From Paracoccaceae bacterium (GTDB taxonomy: Bacteria; Pseudomonadota; Alphaproteobacteria; Rhodobacterales; Rhodobacteraceae): 64,000 nucleotides of DNA. A model generated the notes under the pieces. That model was not told the origin of the DNA. It saw only the letters and a list, made by a program, of their open reading frames with translations, and made no database searches. Positions within the stretch are counted from its first letter, which is position 1. Each line of letters opens with the position of its first letter. Made by a program: the position numbers and the translations under genes. The stretch is from assembly GCA_023383015.1 (NCBI GenBank), contig JAHDXW010000010.1, positions 57,490-121,489 on the forward strand, written 5' to 3'. Below, in pieces: positions 17,969 through 27,190 of the stretch.

Positions 17969-20380
17969 GTGCACCTGAGGCATGCCCGCATCATCCCCGC
18001 CGGGGCCGAGGACATCCTCGCCGCCGCCGAGGCCGCCGCCGCCGCCATCCCGCCCGCCTTTCCCCTCGACGCCACCGTGGCCGTGAATCCCTTCCTCGGC
18101 CAGACGGGCGAGGGGCTCGCCATGGCCGCGGCGCGGCTGGGCCGCGTTGGCGGAGTGCGCATCCTGCCCGACGCCGCCGCCCTCGCCGGGTGCATCGCCG
18201 CCGGCGAGATCGCGCCCGACGACCTTGCCGGCGCGCTCGCCGCCGCCGCCGGCACCCCCGGCTGCCCGGCCGACACGGCCGCCCTCCTTGCCGCGCTGGC
18301 CGCGCCGGCTGCCCCGCCCGCAGCCCTGCCCACCGTCGCCGAACTTGCCGCCCGTGCCACCGGCACCGACTGGCCGGCAGTCGTCGAGCGCGCCTTCGGC
18401 GCCTGGGCGGCCGGGCATTTCGACCGTGGCCAGGCGCTGTGGACCCCGGCGCCCGGCCGGTCTGCCCTTGCCGCCTGGCGCGAATGGGCCACCCATGACC
18501 TGACGCCCGGGCTTGCCGGGCTGGCCGGCTTCTGCGCCCATGTCGCGGCCTCGCCCGACACCGCCGACCGCGCCATCCTGCGCGCCGCCGCGACCCTCGG
18601 GCTCACCCCTGACGCCGCCCCCACCGCCTTCCACCGGCTGCTTGCCGACCTCGGAGGCTGGGCCCAGCACGCCCGCTGGCTCGGCTGGCAGGCCGCCCTG
18701 CGCGGGGCCGAGGATCCGACCCTGACCGACCTTCTCGCCATCCGCCTCGTCTGGGAGGAGGCGCTCCTGCTGCACGCCGGCGCGGCCGTCGCCGCCGCCT
18801 GGCAGCGCACCGTCGCGGCCCATGCCGCGCCGGTCCGTCCCGATGCCGCGACACTCGCCGCCGCGATTGTCCAGGATGCGGCCGAACGCGGCTTCCAGCG
18901 CCGCCTCGCCGCCCGGCTCGCCGCCGCTGCCGCCGACCGCTCCGGTGCTGCCGACCCGGCCGCCGCGCCGCGTCCGGCGCTGCAGGCCGCCTTCTGCATC
19001 GACGTCCGCTCCGAACCCTTCCGCCGCGCCCTCGAGGGGCTGGACCCCGGCATCGAGACGCTGGGCTTTGCGGGCTTCTTCGGCCTGCCCCTCGCCCACC
19101 GCGCCGCGGCCAGCGACCTGGACGAGGCGCGCCTGCCGGTCCTGCTCTGCCCCGCCCTCGGCTCGGCCGAGGCGGTCGGCCCCGCTTCCGACCGCTCCGC
19201 CCGCATCGCCGCCCGCGCCGCCCGCGCCTGGGACCGCTTCCGCAAGGCCGCCGTCTCCTCATTCGCCTTCGTCGAGGCCGCCGGCCCGCTCTACGCCGGC
19301 CGGCTCGTCCGCGACGCGCTGGGCCTCGCGCCCGCCCCCGTGCCGGCCGCCGCTCCCGCCTTCGCGCCCGGCCTGGCGCCCGCACGGGCGGTGGCCACCG
19401 CCGCCGCGGTCCTGCGGGCGATGTCCTTCACCGCCGGCCACGCCCGGCTGGTGCTCCTCCTCGGCCATGGCGCGCAGGTCACCAACAACCCCCACGCCAG
19501 CGCCTACCACTGCGGCGCCTGCGGCGGCCACAGCGGCGAGGTCTCGGCCCGGCTGCTGGCGTCGCTGCTGAACGACCCCGCGACGCGGGCGGGGCTGGCC
19601 GCCGAGGGCATCGTCGTCCCCGCCGACACCCGCTTCCTCGCCGGGCTCCACGACACCACCACCGATCGCGTTGAGCTGTTCGTCGACAGCCCGGCGCCGG
19701 CCCATGCCGACGACATCGCCGCCGCCCGCCGCTGGCTCGCCCGTGCCGGCGCGCTCGCCCGGGCGGCGCGGGCGCCGGGCCTTCCCGGCGCCACCGCCGC
19801 GACGCTTGCCGCCCGGGCCCGCGACTGGTCCGAGGTCCGCCCCGAATGGGGCCTCGCCGGCTGCGCGGCCTTCATCGCCGCGCCCCGGCAGCTGACGCGG
19901 AGGGCCGACCTCGGCGGCCGGGCCTTCCTGCATTCCTACGACTGGCGTGCGGACCGCGACTTCGCCACCCTCGGGCTGATCCTCACTGCCCCGGTGGTGG
20001 TGGCCGGCTGGATCAGCCTGCAGTACTACGGCTCAGCCGTTGCACCCGACGCCTTCGGCAGCGGCAACAAGCTGATCCACAACGTCACCGGCGGGATCGG
20101 GGTGGTCGAGGGCAACGGCGGCCGGCTGCGCGCCGGCCTGCCCTGGCAGGCCGTCCACGACGGCGCCCGGCTCGTGCACGAGCTGCTGCGCCTGTCGGTG
20201 CTGATCGAGGCGCCGCCCGCCGCGATGACCGAGATCCTCGCCCGCCACCCGGAGGTGCGGGCGCTCTTCGACAACGGCTGGCTGCACCTCATCGCGCTTG
20301 CCGAGGGGCGCCCGGCCGCACGCTACCGCCCCGGCCTCGCCTGGCAGCCGGCCGGCACCCCGCCCGGCGCGGCGGCATGA
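17969..20380 (+). CDS. dabA: DabA: zinc-dependent inorganic carbon transporter subunit (DUF2309/UPF0753)
   Basis: An 803-residue member of UPF0753/DUF2309, the beta-carbonic-anhydrase-like catalytic partner of DabB. By codon position the candidate zinc-site residues are C343 and D345 (in [10 protein letters not shown]) and H500 and C515 ([15 protein letters not shown], then [11 protein letters not shown]). The spacings of two and fifteen residues are the same as in the characterised Halothiobacillus protein (C351, D353, H524, C539), so the active site looks intact. [15 protein letters not shown] near residue 32 is another family motif. The start is GTG at 17969. Together with dabB it should form a membrane complex that traps CO2 as bicarbonate, usually to feed RubisCO or carboxylases; no RubisCO gene is in view. 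Confidence 0.92.
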   Translation: MHLRHARIIPAGAEDILAAAEAAAAAIPPAFPLDATVAVNPFLGQTGEGLAMAAARLGRVGGVRILPDAAALAGCIAAGEIAPDDLAGALAAAAGTPGCPADTAALLAALAAPAAPPAALPTVAELAARATGTDWPAVVERAFGAWAAGHFDRGQALWTPAPGRSALAAWREWATHDLTPGLAGLAGFCAHVAASPDTADRAILRAAATLGLTPDAAPTAFHRLLADLGGWAQHARWLGWQAALRGAEDPTLTDLLAIRLVWEEALLLHAGAAVAAAWQRTVAAHAAPVRPDAATLAAAIVQDAAERGFQRRLAARLAAAAADRSGAADPAAAPRPALQAAFCIDVRSEPFRRALEGLDPGIETLGFAGFFGLPLAHRAAASDLDEARLPVLLCPALGSAEAVGPASDRSARIAARAARAWDRFRKAAVSSFAFVEAAGPLYAGRLVRDALGLAPAPVPAAAPAFAPGLAPARAVATAAAVLRAMSFTAGHARLVLLLGHGAQVTNNPHASAYHCGACGGHSGEVSARLLASLLNDPATRAGLAAEGIVVPADTRFLAGLHDTTTDRVELFVDSPAPAHADDIAAARRWLARAGALARAARAPGLPGATAATLAARARDWSEVRPEWGLAGCAAFIAAPRQLTRRADLGGRAFLHSYDWRADRDFATLGLILTAPVVVAGWISLQYYGSAVAPDAFGSGNKLIHNVTGGIGVVEGNGGRLRAGLPWQAVHDGARLVHELLRLSVLIEAPPAAMTEILARHPEVRALFDNGWLHLIALAEGRPAARYRPGLAWQPAGTPPGAAA

Positions 20381-20396
20381 CCGCCGCTGCCCGCGC

Positions 20397-21329
20397 TCAG
20401 TTGTAGGCCACGCAGGCCTCGCACACCGTGCCCTTGACGTCGCGCGCCAGATGCGCGCGGCGCAGCTTGCGGAAGCGATCGGAGTTCCAGCTGTCCATGA
20501 AGCCGGTCGTCACCAGGTCGCCCATGTGGAAGCGGCCGTCATGGTCGAAGCAGCAGGCCGACAGCTTGCCGTCCCAGGTGATGTGGCCTTCGGTGAACAC
20601 CGCCCAGCAGGGCAGGGGGTCGCGCAGGTTGTCGTAGCGGCCGCGGTTGCCGGCCGTGAACTCCCAGTTCTGGCCCTCGATGAAGGCCGCCTGGTTGTAG
20701 AGCGGCAGCGCATAGACCTCGTCGAGGAAGGGCCGCACGTCCTCCACCACCGCCTGCATCCGCTCGCCCTGCTCGCCGTCGTACATGATGTATGAGGCGT
20801 AAAGCCCGGTCTTGTAGCCGCCGCCGTCGCGCCGCGCCTTGGCGGCCTTGATGTTGTCCAGCAGCGCCTTGTAGAGCGCCTTCTTGACCCGCGCGATGCT
20901 CCTGAACTGGTCGGCGTCGGCGTAGTTCAGCGAGAACTTGAGCGAATCGAGCCCCGCCGCCATGCAGGCCTCGACCCGGTCGGGGTTGGCGAGCGAGCCG
21001 TTGGTGGTCAGGAAGACATATGGAAAGCCGACCTCGTGCTTGGCGAAGCGGATGGCGTCCTCGAGCCAGTCGACCATGAACGATTCGCCGAGGTAGAACA
21101 GCCCGATCTCCTCCACCCCCGCGGCCCGCATCTCGGGCAGGAGGCGCTCGAACAGGGCGCGGTCCATGTCCTTCTGGTCGCGCAGCCGCATCGAGCGGGC
21201 GCAGAACGAGCAGGCGAAGTTGCAGCGGCCCGTGAGCTCGATCTTGACGCTCTTCGGCGCCGGCAGCTCGTCGCTCCGGTAGGCGTCGGCGATGCCGGTG
21301 ATGGCGTCGATCCGGGCGGTGATGGTCAT
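20397..21329 (-). CDS. Radical SAM/SPASM domain protein
   Basis: A 310-residue radical SAM enzyme. The CxxxCxxC cluster motif is C36, C40, C43 (GRCNFACSFCAR), followed by a partial TIM barrel with FYLGESFM and FLTTNGSL strands. The C-terminal third carries a SPASM-like set of cysteines (CWAVF, DGKLSACCFDHDG, CEACVAYN) for one or two auxiliary clusters. Start 21329 was chosen because GGAG lies six bases upstream; the longer frame to 21437 adds an unlikely Arg-rich leader. SPASM proteins modify peptides or amino acids, but no precursor peptide is evident nearby. It ends 16 bases from the dabA stop in tail-to-tail orientation, so co-function with Dab is not implied. Confidence 0.85.
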   Translation of the reverse strand: MTITARIDAITGIADAYRSDELPAPKSVKIELTGRCNFACSFCARSMRLRDQKDMDRALFERLLPEMRAAGVEEIGLFYLGESFMVDWLEDAIRFAKHEVGFPYVFLTTNGSLANPDRVEACMAAGLDSLKFSLNYADADQFRSIARVKKALYKALLDNIKAAKARRDGGGYKTGLYASYIMYDGEQGERMQAVVEDVRPFLDEVYALPLYNQAAFIEGQNWEFTAGNRGRYDNLRDPLPCWAVFTEGHITWDGKLSACCFDHDGRFHMGDLVTTGFMDSWNSDRFRKLRRAHLARDVKGTVCEACVAYN

Positions 21330-21521
21330 GCGGGTCTCCGGTCCTGTATGCGGATTCATGCGGCGGCACCGGAAAGGGCGCCGCCGTTTCCCGCAGCAAT
21401 CGCCCGTTTCGGCGTTCCCGGAGATGACAAATGTCAATTTTCCGCATTCAGGGCGGGCGCGACTCTCCGGCTGCGCAGCTTTCCGCCGAACTCCCGCGCC
21501 CCCCGCTCACCGCCCGGGGGC
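21330..21521. other. Intergenic region upstream of the radical SAM gene
   Basis: No gene was seen in these 192 bases. It contains the short inverted repeat TGACA-AA-TGTCA at 21424-21435, followed by an AATTTTCC tract, about 95 bases upstream of the radical SAM start. This could be a regulator site for that gene; the stem is only five base pairs. Confidence 0.3.
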
Positions 21522-21902
21522 TCAGCCGGCCGGCCGCAGCGGGCGGAAGGCGACCCAGGTGATGGTCGCCCAGACCGCCACGCGCAGCGCCATCGCCCCG
21601 GCCGTCCGCACCTCCCAGGCCCCGCCACCCAGCACATGGACGCCGAAGACCGCCAGTGCCACCGCCGTTGCGGCCAGGATGGCGGCCGCCGCCCACGCCC
21701 CCCAGCGGCGGGCCCCCGCCAGCCCTGCGGCCGCGGCAAGGTAGGCAAAGCCGGCGAGGAAGTTGAACCACAGCACGAAGGGCACGACCGCGCCCATGTC
21801 CACGGCCCCGCGCAGCGCCAACCCGCCGGCGGCGACCGTCGCAATCCCGAAGACCGCCGCCACGATCGCGGCGATCCGCAGCGTCCTGTCGTTGCGCAGC
21901 AT
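21522..21902 (-). CDS. Small four-helix membrane protein, hypothetical
   Basis: A 126-residue protein with four predicted transmembrane helices separated by very short loops (for example a helix starting LRIAAIVAAVFGIATVAAGG and another AAAAILAATAVALAVFGVHVL). No family motif was recognised. Codon usage is strongly GC3-biased in this frame, supporting coding. It lies 45 bases downstream of the tetR gene on the same strand and may be co-transcribed with it. Confidence 0.6.
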   Translation of the reverse strand: MLRNDRTLRIAAIVAAVFGIATVAAGGLALRGAVDMGAVVPFVLWFNFLAGFAYLAAAAGLAGARRWGAWAAAAILAATAVALAVFGVHVLGGGAWEVRTAGAMALRVAVWATITWVAFRPLRPAG

Positions 21903-21947
21903 CTCGTCACCCCCCCCGCCGTCCTGGCCGCAGCATGGCCCGCCCCG

Positions 21948-22553
21948 TCACCCCGGCTCGGGCGCGAACAGCCCCGCCTGCACCCGGAACAGCCGCATCC
22001 CTTCCTCCGCCAGCGCCATGCGCCGGCCGCCCAGGCGCCAGCGCACCGCAAGCCCCTGGATCAGCGTCGTCACGAACACCGCCGCGTCGGCAGGCGCCAG
22101 CGTCGCGCGCAGCGCGCCCTCCGCCGCCAACTCGCCCAGCGCGGCGGCGACATACCCCTGGAAGCGCCCCAGCAGCTCGGCAAAGCGGGCGCGGATGGCG
22201 GGGTCGTCGGCGTTCAGCTCGGGCGAGAACAGGATCGCGGGCAGCGCCGGGCAGCGCTCGATTGCGGCAAGCTGGGCAGCCACCAGCGCCGCCAGCCGCT
22301 CCCGCGGTCCCACCCCGGCGTCGCTCAGCGCCGCCGCCCAGCCGGCCTCGAGGTCTGCCGCGATCGCTGCGGCAGCCGCTTGCCACAGCGCCGCGCGCGT
22401 CGGGAAGTGGCGGAACAGCCCGGCCTGGGTCAGCCCCACGGCGCGGGCGATCTCGGCCGTCGAGGGGCGGTCGGGCCCGGCGGCATCCGCCAGCCGCAGC
22501 GCTGCCGCCACGATCTCGGCCTTGCGGTCGCTGGCCCGCTTGCGAAGGGGCAT
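21948..22553 (-). CDS. TetR/AcrR-family transcriptional regulator
   Basis: A 201-residue TetR-type repressor, with an N-terminal helix-turn-helix at about residues 8-55 (RKAEIVAAALRLADAAGPDRPST, then AEIARAVGLTQAGLFRHFPTRAALW) and a divergent all-helical ligand domain. The start used is ATG 22553; the upstream open frame is low-complexity and enters the divergent RND gene. It is transcribed away from the RND adaptor/pump genes, the usual arrangement for a local efflux repressor. A palindrome lies in the shared promoter. Confidence 0.87.
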   Translation of the reverse strand: MPLRKRASDRKAEIVAAALRLADAAGPDRPSTAEIARAVGLTQAGLFRHFPTRAALWQAAAAAIAADLEAGWAAALSDAGVGPRERLAALVAAQLAAIERCPALPAILFSPELNADDPAIRARFAELLGRFQGYVAAALGELAAEGALRATLAPADAAVFVTTLIQGLAVRWRLGGRRMALAEEGMRLFRVQAGLFAPEPG

Positions 22554-22573
22554 CGGCGGTCGGCTTTCCTCTT

Positions 22574-22596
22574 GTGAGCAAGCGATCGCTAACATA
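22574..22596. promoter_or_regulatory. Candidate TetR operator between tetR and the RND operon
   Basis: The perfect palindrome AGCGATCGCT (22581-22590) sits in the 122-base divergent promoter, embedded in GAGCA-AGCGATCGCT-AACAT. AGCGATCGCT-type centres are common in TetR operators. It is 28 bases upstream of the tetR start, so it could repress both directions. Confidence 0.5.
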
Positions 22597-22675
22597 TCAT
22601 CCGCCCTGTCGCAAGCCGCCGCTGCCGGCCCGTCCCGCCGCCGCCGCGGACCCCAGCCCCGGGAGGGCCCCGCCG

Positions 22676-23980
22676 ATGTTGCGCCGACTCGCGCCCCTCC
22701 TTGCCCTGCCGCCCGCGGCCCTCGGGGCGGCGACGGCGCTCTGGATGGTCGCCAACGCGCCCGGCCCGGCGCAGGTGCCCGATGTCGCACCGGGGCTCGC
22801 GGTGCGGGTCGCGACGCTGGTGCCAGGCTCCGTCAGCCCGGTCGCCCGCGGCTGGGGCAACGTCCGGGCGGCCGAGACCTGGGTCGCGGTGTCGGAGGTC
22901 CGCGGCCAGGTGATCAGGCGCCACCCCGACCTCGCCGCCGGCAGGGTCGTCAGCACCGGCACCACGGTGCTCGAGATCGACCCTGCCGACTACGACCTCG
23001 CCATCGCCCAGGCCGAGGCCGACCTCGAGGCCCTCGCCGCCGAGGCCGCCCAGATCGCCGCCGAGGCCGGGAACACCGCGCGCGTGCTCGCGCTCGAGGA
23101 GGCGCGGCTCGCCATCGCCGAATCCGACCTTGCCCGCATCCGCGACCTCGTCGCCCAGGGCGCCAGCCCCCGCACCCGTGCCGACGAGGCCGAGCGCGCG
23201 GCCCTCGCCGCCCGCCGCACCGTGGTCGAGCTGCAGAACGTGCTGGCGCTGATCCCTTCGCGCGAGGCGCGCAATGCCGCCCAGCTCGCCCGCACCGAGG
23301 CCGCGCTCGCCCGCGCCCGCCGCGACCGCGCCCATACCGCCATCGTCGCTCCCTTCGACCTGCGCGTCACCCAGGTCGGTGCCGAGCGCTTCCAGTATGT
23401 CAACGTCGGCCAGGTGCTGGCCGGCGGCGACGGGCTCGCGGCGGTGGAGGTGGTGGCCCATGTCCCGCTCGCCGCCTTCCAGCGCCTGCTCACCCCCTTT
23501 GACGTGCCACTCGACCTGCTGACCGTGATGCGTGAGGGGCCCGAGCGGATGGTGGCGGCCGAACTGCGGCCGGTGGCGGCGCCGGAACAGGTCTGGCCGG
23601 CACGGGTGCTGCGCGTCGAGGGCACGCTCGACCCCCGCGCCCGCACCGTCCAGGTCGTCGTCGGCGTCGCCAATCCCTACACCGCCGCCGCACCGCCGCT
23701 GCGCCTGCCGCTGGTGCCCAACATGCAGGTCGAGGTGACGCTGACCGGCCCGGCCCGCGACGGTGCCGTCGTCGTCCCCGAATCGGCGCTGCACGGCCGC
23801 CACGCCTACCTCGCCGGCCCCGGCGACCGGCTGGAACTGCGCGAGGTCGTCTCCGCCTTCCGCCAGGATGGGGTGGTGGTGGTGGCCGAGGGGCTGGCCC
23901 CCGGCGACCGGCTGGTGCTTGACGACATCGCCCCGGCGATCCCCGGCACCCGTCTGCAGCCGGTCGAGGCGGCACCGTGA
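22676..23980 (+). CDS. RND efflux periplasmic adaptor (membrane fusion protein)
   Basis: A 434-residue HlyD/AcrA-class adaptor linking an RND pump to the outer membrane. An N-terminal hydrophobic segment (about residues 8-28) anchors or exports it; a biotinyl-lipoyl-like segment with IDPADYDLAIAQAEADLEAL leads into an alpha-helical hairpin rich in Ala, Glu and Arg, followed by the closing lipoyl half (TAIVAPFDLRVTQV) and beta-barrel domains. ATG at 22676 is preceded by GGGAGGG. The 3' end overlaps the pump gene (GTGA). No outer-membrane TolC-type gene is nearby, so a housekeeping channel is probably shared. Confidence 0.87.
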   Translation: MLRRLAPLLALPPAALGAATALWMVANAPGPAQVPDVAPGLAVRVATLVPGSVSPVARGWGNVRAAETWVAVSEVRGQVIRRHPDLAAGRVVSTGTTVLEIDPADYDLAIAQAEADLEALAAEAAQIAAEAGNTARVLALEEARLAIAESDLARIRDLVAQGASPRTRADEAERAALAARRTVVELQNVLALIPSREARNAAQLARTEAALARARRDRAHTAIVAPFDLRVTQVGAERFQYVNVGQVLAGGDGLAAVEVVAHVPLAAFQRLLTPFDVPLDLLTVMREGPERMVAAELRPVAAPEQVWPARVLRVEGTLDPRARTVQVVVGVANPYTAAAPPLRLPLVPNMQVEVTLTGPARDGAVVVPESALHGRHAYLAGPGDRLELREVVSAFRQDGVVVVAEGLAPGDRLVLDDIAPAIPGTRLQPVEAAP

Positions 23981-26900
23981 TCCGCTGGTTTGCCGGCCAC
24001 CCGACGGCGGCCAACCTGCTCCTGCTCGCCTTCGTCGCTGCCGGTGCGATGGCAGCCCCGACCCTCGTGCGCGAGACCTTTCCCGACTTCCGCTCCGTCG
24101 AGGCCGAGATCGTCGTCGCCTACCGCGGCGCCACCGCCGAGGATGTCGAGGCTGCCATCTGCGCCCCGCTCTGGGATGCCGTCCAGTCGGTGGAGTCGCT
24201 CGCCGAGTTCACCTGCACCGCCCAGGCCAACACCGCGCGCGGGCTGGCCACCATGGCCGCGGGCGGCGACGCGCTGCGCTTCGTGAACGCCCTGCGCACC
24301 GAGGTCGCGGCGGTCGATTCCCTCCCCGACCGGGCCGATCCAGCGACCGTGCGCGAGTTGCACCGCACCGACCCGGTGGCCTCGGTGGCGGTGTCGGGGG
24401 CGTTGCCGCCCGAGGTGCTCGACAGCTATGCCGAGGAACTGTCCGACCGCATCGCCGCCCTGCCGGGCGTGGCGCGGGTCCTGCGCTCGGGGCTCGGCCA
24501 GCGGACGGTGCGCATCGAGGCCGACCGCGCCGTGCTCGCCCAGCACGGGCTGACGGCGGCGGCGCTGGCCGGCGCGGTCGGCGCCCAGAGCCTCGACCTG
24601 CCGGCGGGCACGCTCGAATCCGCCGGTGCCACGCTGACGCTGCGCTTCACCGAGGAGCGGCGCACCGCCGCGGCGCTGGCGACGATCCCGGTCCTGTCGC
24701 TGGCCAACGGCGCCACACTGCTGCTCGGCGACGTCGCCCGCATCGAGGCGCGCTTCGAGCCGCCCGAGGAAGCCGCCTTCGTCGACGGCCGGCCGGCGAT
24801 CCTGCTCGAGGTCCACAAGCCCCTCGGCGCGGACGGGCTGCGCACCCTCGACGCCGTCACCGCCCTGATCGCGGCCGAGCGCGCCGGCCGGCCCGACACC
24901 CTGCGCCTCGAGATCGTCCAGGACGTCACCTCGATCGTCCGCGACCGGCTGACCATGCTGGTCGAGAACGGCATCCTCGGCTTCGTGCTCGTGCTCGCCG
25001 CGATGGGGCTCTTCTACCGCCCCGCCTTCGCCTTCTGGGCGGCGATGGGGCTGCCGGTGGCCTTCCTCGGGGCGATCGTCTGGATGTCGGTCACCGGGCT
25101 GTCGCTGAACATGATGACCATGGTCGCCCTCCTGATGGCGATCGGCATCGTCATGGACGATTCCATCGTCATCGCCGATTCCGTCGCCATGCACACCGCC
25201 GGCGGGGTCTCGGTCGGGGCGGTGGCCGCCGGGGTCGGCGCGGTCGCCCCCGGCGTGGTCGCGTCCTTCCTGACCACGGTCGCTGTCTTCCTGCCGCTCT
25301 CCTTCCTCGCGGGCAACCTCGGTGCCGTCCTCGAGGTCCTGCCGGTGGTGCTCCTGGCGGCACTGGCGGCCAGCCTGATCGAGGCGTTCCTGATCCTGCC
25401 GCACCACCTGCGCGGCGCCCTCTCCGGCCCGCCGCGGCCGCCGTGGCGGCTGCACCGCTGGGTCGAGCGCGGCTTCGCCCTGTTGCGCGACCACGGCGTG
25501 GTGCCGCTCGCCCGGGCCGCCGTGGCGGGGCGCTGGCTGGTGGCCGGGCTCGCCCTCGGGGGGTTGCTTGCCACCATCGGCGCGCTGGCCGGCGGCGTGG
25601 TCAAGCGCGAGGCGATGCCCGAGATCGACGGCGACATCATCGAGGCGCGCATCCTGATGCCGGCGGGCACGCCGCTCGGGCGCACCGCCGCGGCGGTGGC
25701 CCAGGTCGAGGCCGCGCTCGCCGCGGTGAACGCCGCCCTCACGCCCGGCCAGCCGGGCGGCGCCCGGCTGGTCGAGCGCACCATCACCCGGATGGGGCGC
25801 AACGTCTCGGCCGGCGAGGGCGGGTCCCATGTCGCCACCGTCGCCGCCGACCTGCTCGGCGCCGAGGACCGCGCGACCACGCTCGACGAACTCGTCGCTG
25901 CCTGGCGGCAGGCGATCGGCGTGCTGCCCGGGGTCGCCTCGCTCATCCTCGCCGAGCCGGGGATCGGCCCGCAGGGCCTTGCCATCGAACTCCGCCTCAC
26001 CCATCATGACCTCGACATGCTTGCCGCCGCCGGCCGGGCCGCGCTGGCCGAGATCGAGACCTACGCCGGCGTCCGCAACGCCATGACCGACCTGCGCCCG
26101 GGCCGTCCCGAGCTTCGCCTCACGCTCGGTCCGGGGGCGCGCGCGCTCGGGCTCACTGCGTCCGACGTGGCGGGGCAGCTGCGCGCGGCCTTCCTCGGCA
26201 CCGTGCTTGCCGATGTCCGCGAGGGCGGGCTCGCCCATGCCGTCGAGGTCATCCTTGCCTCCGCGGACCGCGACGCCCTCGGCGACCTCGAGGCCTTCAC
26301 CATCGTCGCCGCCGACGGCACCGCAGTGCCGCTGACCACCGTGGCCGACATCGCCGAGGGGCGGGGCTGGGGCACGATCATCCGCCGCGACGGGCGCCGC
26401 ACCCTGACCGTGCAGGCCGACGTCGACGGGCGGGTGGGCAACGCCGATGCCATCACCGCCCTCCTCGCCGCGGGCTTCCTGCCCGCGCTCGCCGCCGACA
26501 CGCCGGGGCTCGGCTACGCCGTCGGCGGGCAGGCGGCCAACGCGGCCGAGACCACGGGCTCGATCCTGCGCGGCTTCCTCGTCGGCCTCGTCGGCATCTA
26601 CGCCGTCCTCAGCTTCCAGTTCCGAAGCTACGGCGAGCCCCTGATCGTCATGGTCACGATTCCCCTCGCGCTGGTGGGCGTCGTCTGGGGGCACTGGGCG
26701 ATGGGCTACAACATCTCCATGCCCTCGCTGATGGGGGCGGGCGCGCTCGCCGGCATCGTCGTCAACAATGCCATCCTCCTCGTCGGCGTCATCAAGGAGC
26801 ACGCAGCGGCGGGGCGGGGCGTTGCCGCGGCGGCGGTGGCAGCGGTGCAGGCACGCTTCCGCCCCATCGTCCTGTCGGTGACGACCACGATCCTCGGCAT

Positions 26901-27087
26901 GGCCCCGCTGCTCGCCGAGACCTCCACCCAGGCCCAGACGCTGATACCCCTCGTCATCGCCATGGTCTTCGGGCTGCTCGCCTCGACGGTTCTCGTGCTC
27001 GTCGTCCTGCCCGCGCTCTACGCCATCATCGGCAGCAGCGGCGACCCGGGCGAGCGACCGCCGGCCGCAGCCCGCGCGACATCTTGA
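23977..27087 (+). CDS. RND-family efflux permease (AcrB/HAE-like)
   Basis: A 1036-residue inner-membrane proton-driven efflux pump with the usual twelve-helix, two-large-periplasmic-loop layout. The proton relay region on TM4 reads MDDSIVIADSV, and the C-terminal half has the repeat counterpart (ALAGIVVNNAILLVGVIKEH). The N-terminus MIRWFAGHPTAANLLLLAF is typical. It begins with GTG overlapping the adaptor stop. The last codons and stop run into the left copy of the inverted repeat (27082 onward). Low similarity of the porter domain to drug pumps cannot be judged by eye, so the substrate is unknown. Confidence 0.89.
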   Translation: MIRWFAGHPTAANLLLLAFVAAGAMAAPTLVRETFPDFRSVEAEIVVAYRGATAEDVEAAICAPLWDAVQSVESLAEFTCTAQANTARGLATMAAGGDALRFVNALRTEVAAVDSLPDRADPATVRELHRTDPVASVAVSGALPPEVLDSYAEELSDRIAALPGVARVLRSGLGQRTVRIEADRAVLAQHGLTAAALAGAVGAQSLDLPAGTLESAGATLTLRFTEERRTAAALATIPVLSLANGATLLLGDVARIEARFEPPEEAAFVDGRPAILLEVHKPLGADGLRTLDAVTALIAAERAGRPDTLRLEIVQDVTSIVRDRLTMLVENGILGFVLVLAAMGLFYRPAFAFWAAMGLPVAFLGAIVWMSVTGLSLNMMTMVALLMAIGIVMDDSIVIADSVAMHTAGGVSVGAVAAGVGAVAPGVVASFLTTVAVFLPLSFLAGNLGAVLEVLPVVLLAALAASLIEAFLILPHHLRGALSGPPRPPWRLHRWVERGFALLRDHGVVPLARAAVAGRWLVAGLALGGLLATIGALAGGVVKREAMPEIDGDIIEARILMPAGTPLGRTAAAVAQVEAALAAVNAALTPGQPGGARLVERTITRMGRNVSAGEGGSHVATVAADLLGAEDRATTLDELVAAWRQAIGVLPGVASLILAEPGIGPQGLAIELRLTHHDLDMLAAAGRAALAEIETYAGVRNAMTDLRPGRPELRLTLGPGARALGLTASDVAGQLRAAFLGTVLADVREGGLAHAVEVILASADRDALGDLEAFTIVAADGTAVPLTTVADIAEGRGWGTIIRRDGRRTLTVQADVDGRVGNADAITALLAAGFLPALAADTPGLGYAVGGQAANAAETTGSILRGFLVGLVGIYAVLSFQFRSYGEPLIVMVTIPLALVGVVWGHWAMGYNISMPSLMGAGALAGIVVNNAILLVGVIKEHAAAGRGVAAAAVAAVQARFRPIVLSVTTTILGMAPLLAETSTQAQTLIPLVIAMVFGLLASTVLVLVVLPALYAIIGSSGDPGERPPAAARATS

Positions 27088-27166
27088 CGACTCCTGAATC
27101 GCGCCCTCCAACACATTGATCCTGAAGCAGGCTGACCGGGCATTCCGCTGTCCCACGCGTGGGACA
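27082..27166. repeat. Left copy of a composite repeat (inverted copy at 63662-63738)
   Basis: The segment has the ordered parts TCTTGACGACTCCTGAATC (27082-27100), CACATTGA eleven bases later, then the 18-base palindrome TGTCCCACGCGTGGGACA (about 27149-27166). The same parts, in the same order but on the opposite strand, occur at 63662-63738. The first block overlaps the pump gene's stop codon. Nature unknown: a mobile-element end, a dispersed intergenic repeat or a regulatory unit are all possible. Confidence 0.7.
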
Positions 27167-27190
27167 CCCGGTCCCCTCCGCGGCCGGTGC

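Noticed and set aside
22554..22790. N-terminal extension of the TetR protein to 22790
   Set aside because: The extension is low-complexity and overlaps the adaptor gene and operator; ATG 22553 gives the standard TetR start.
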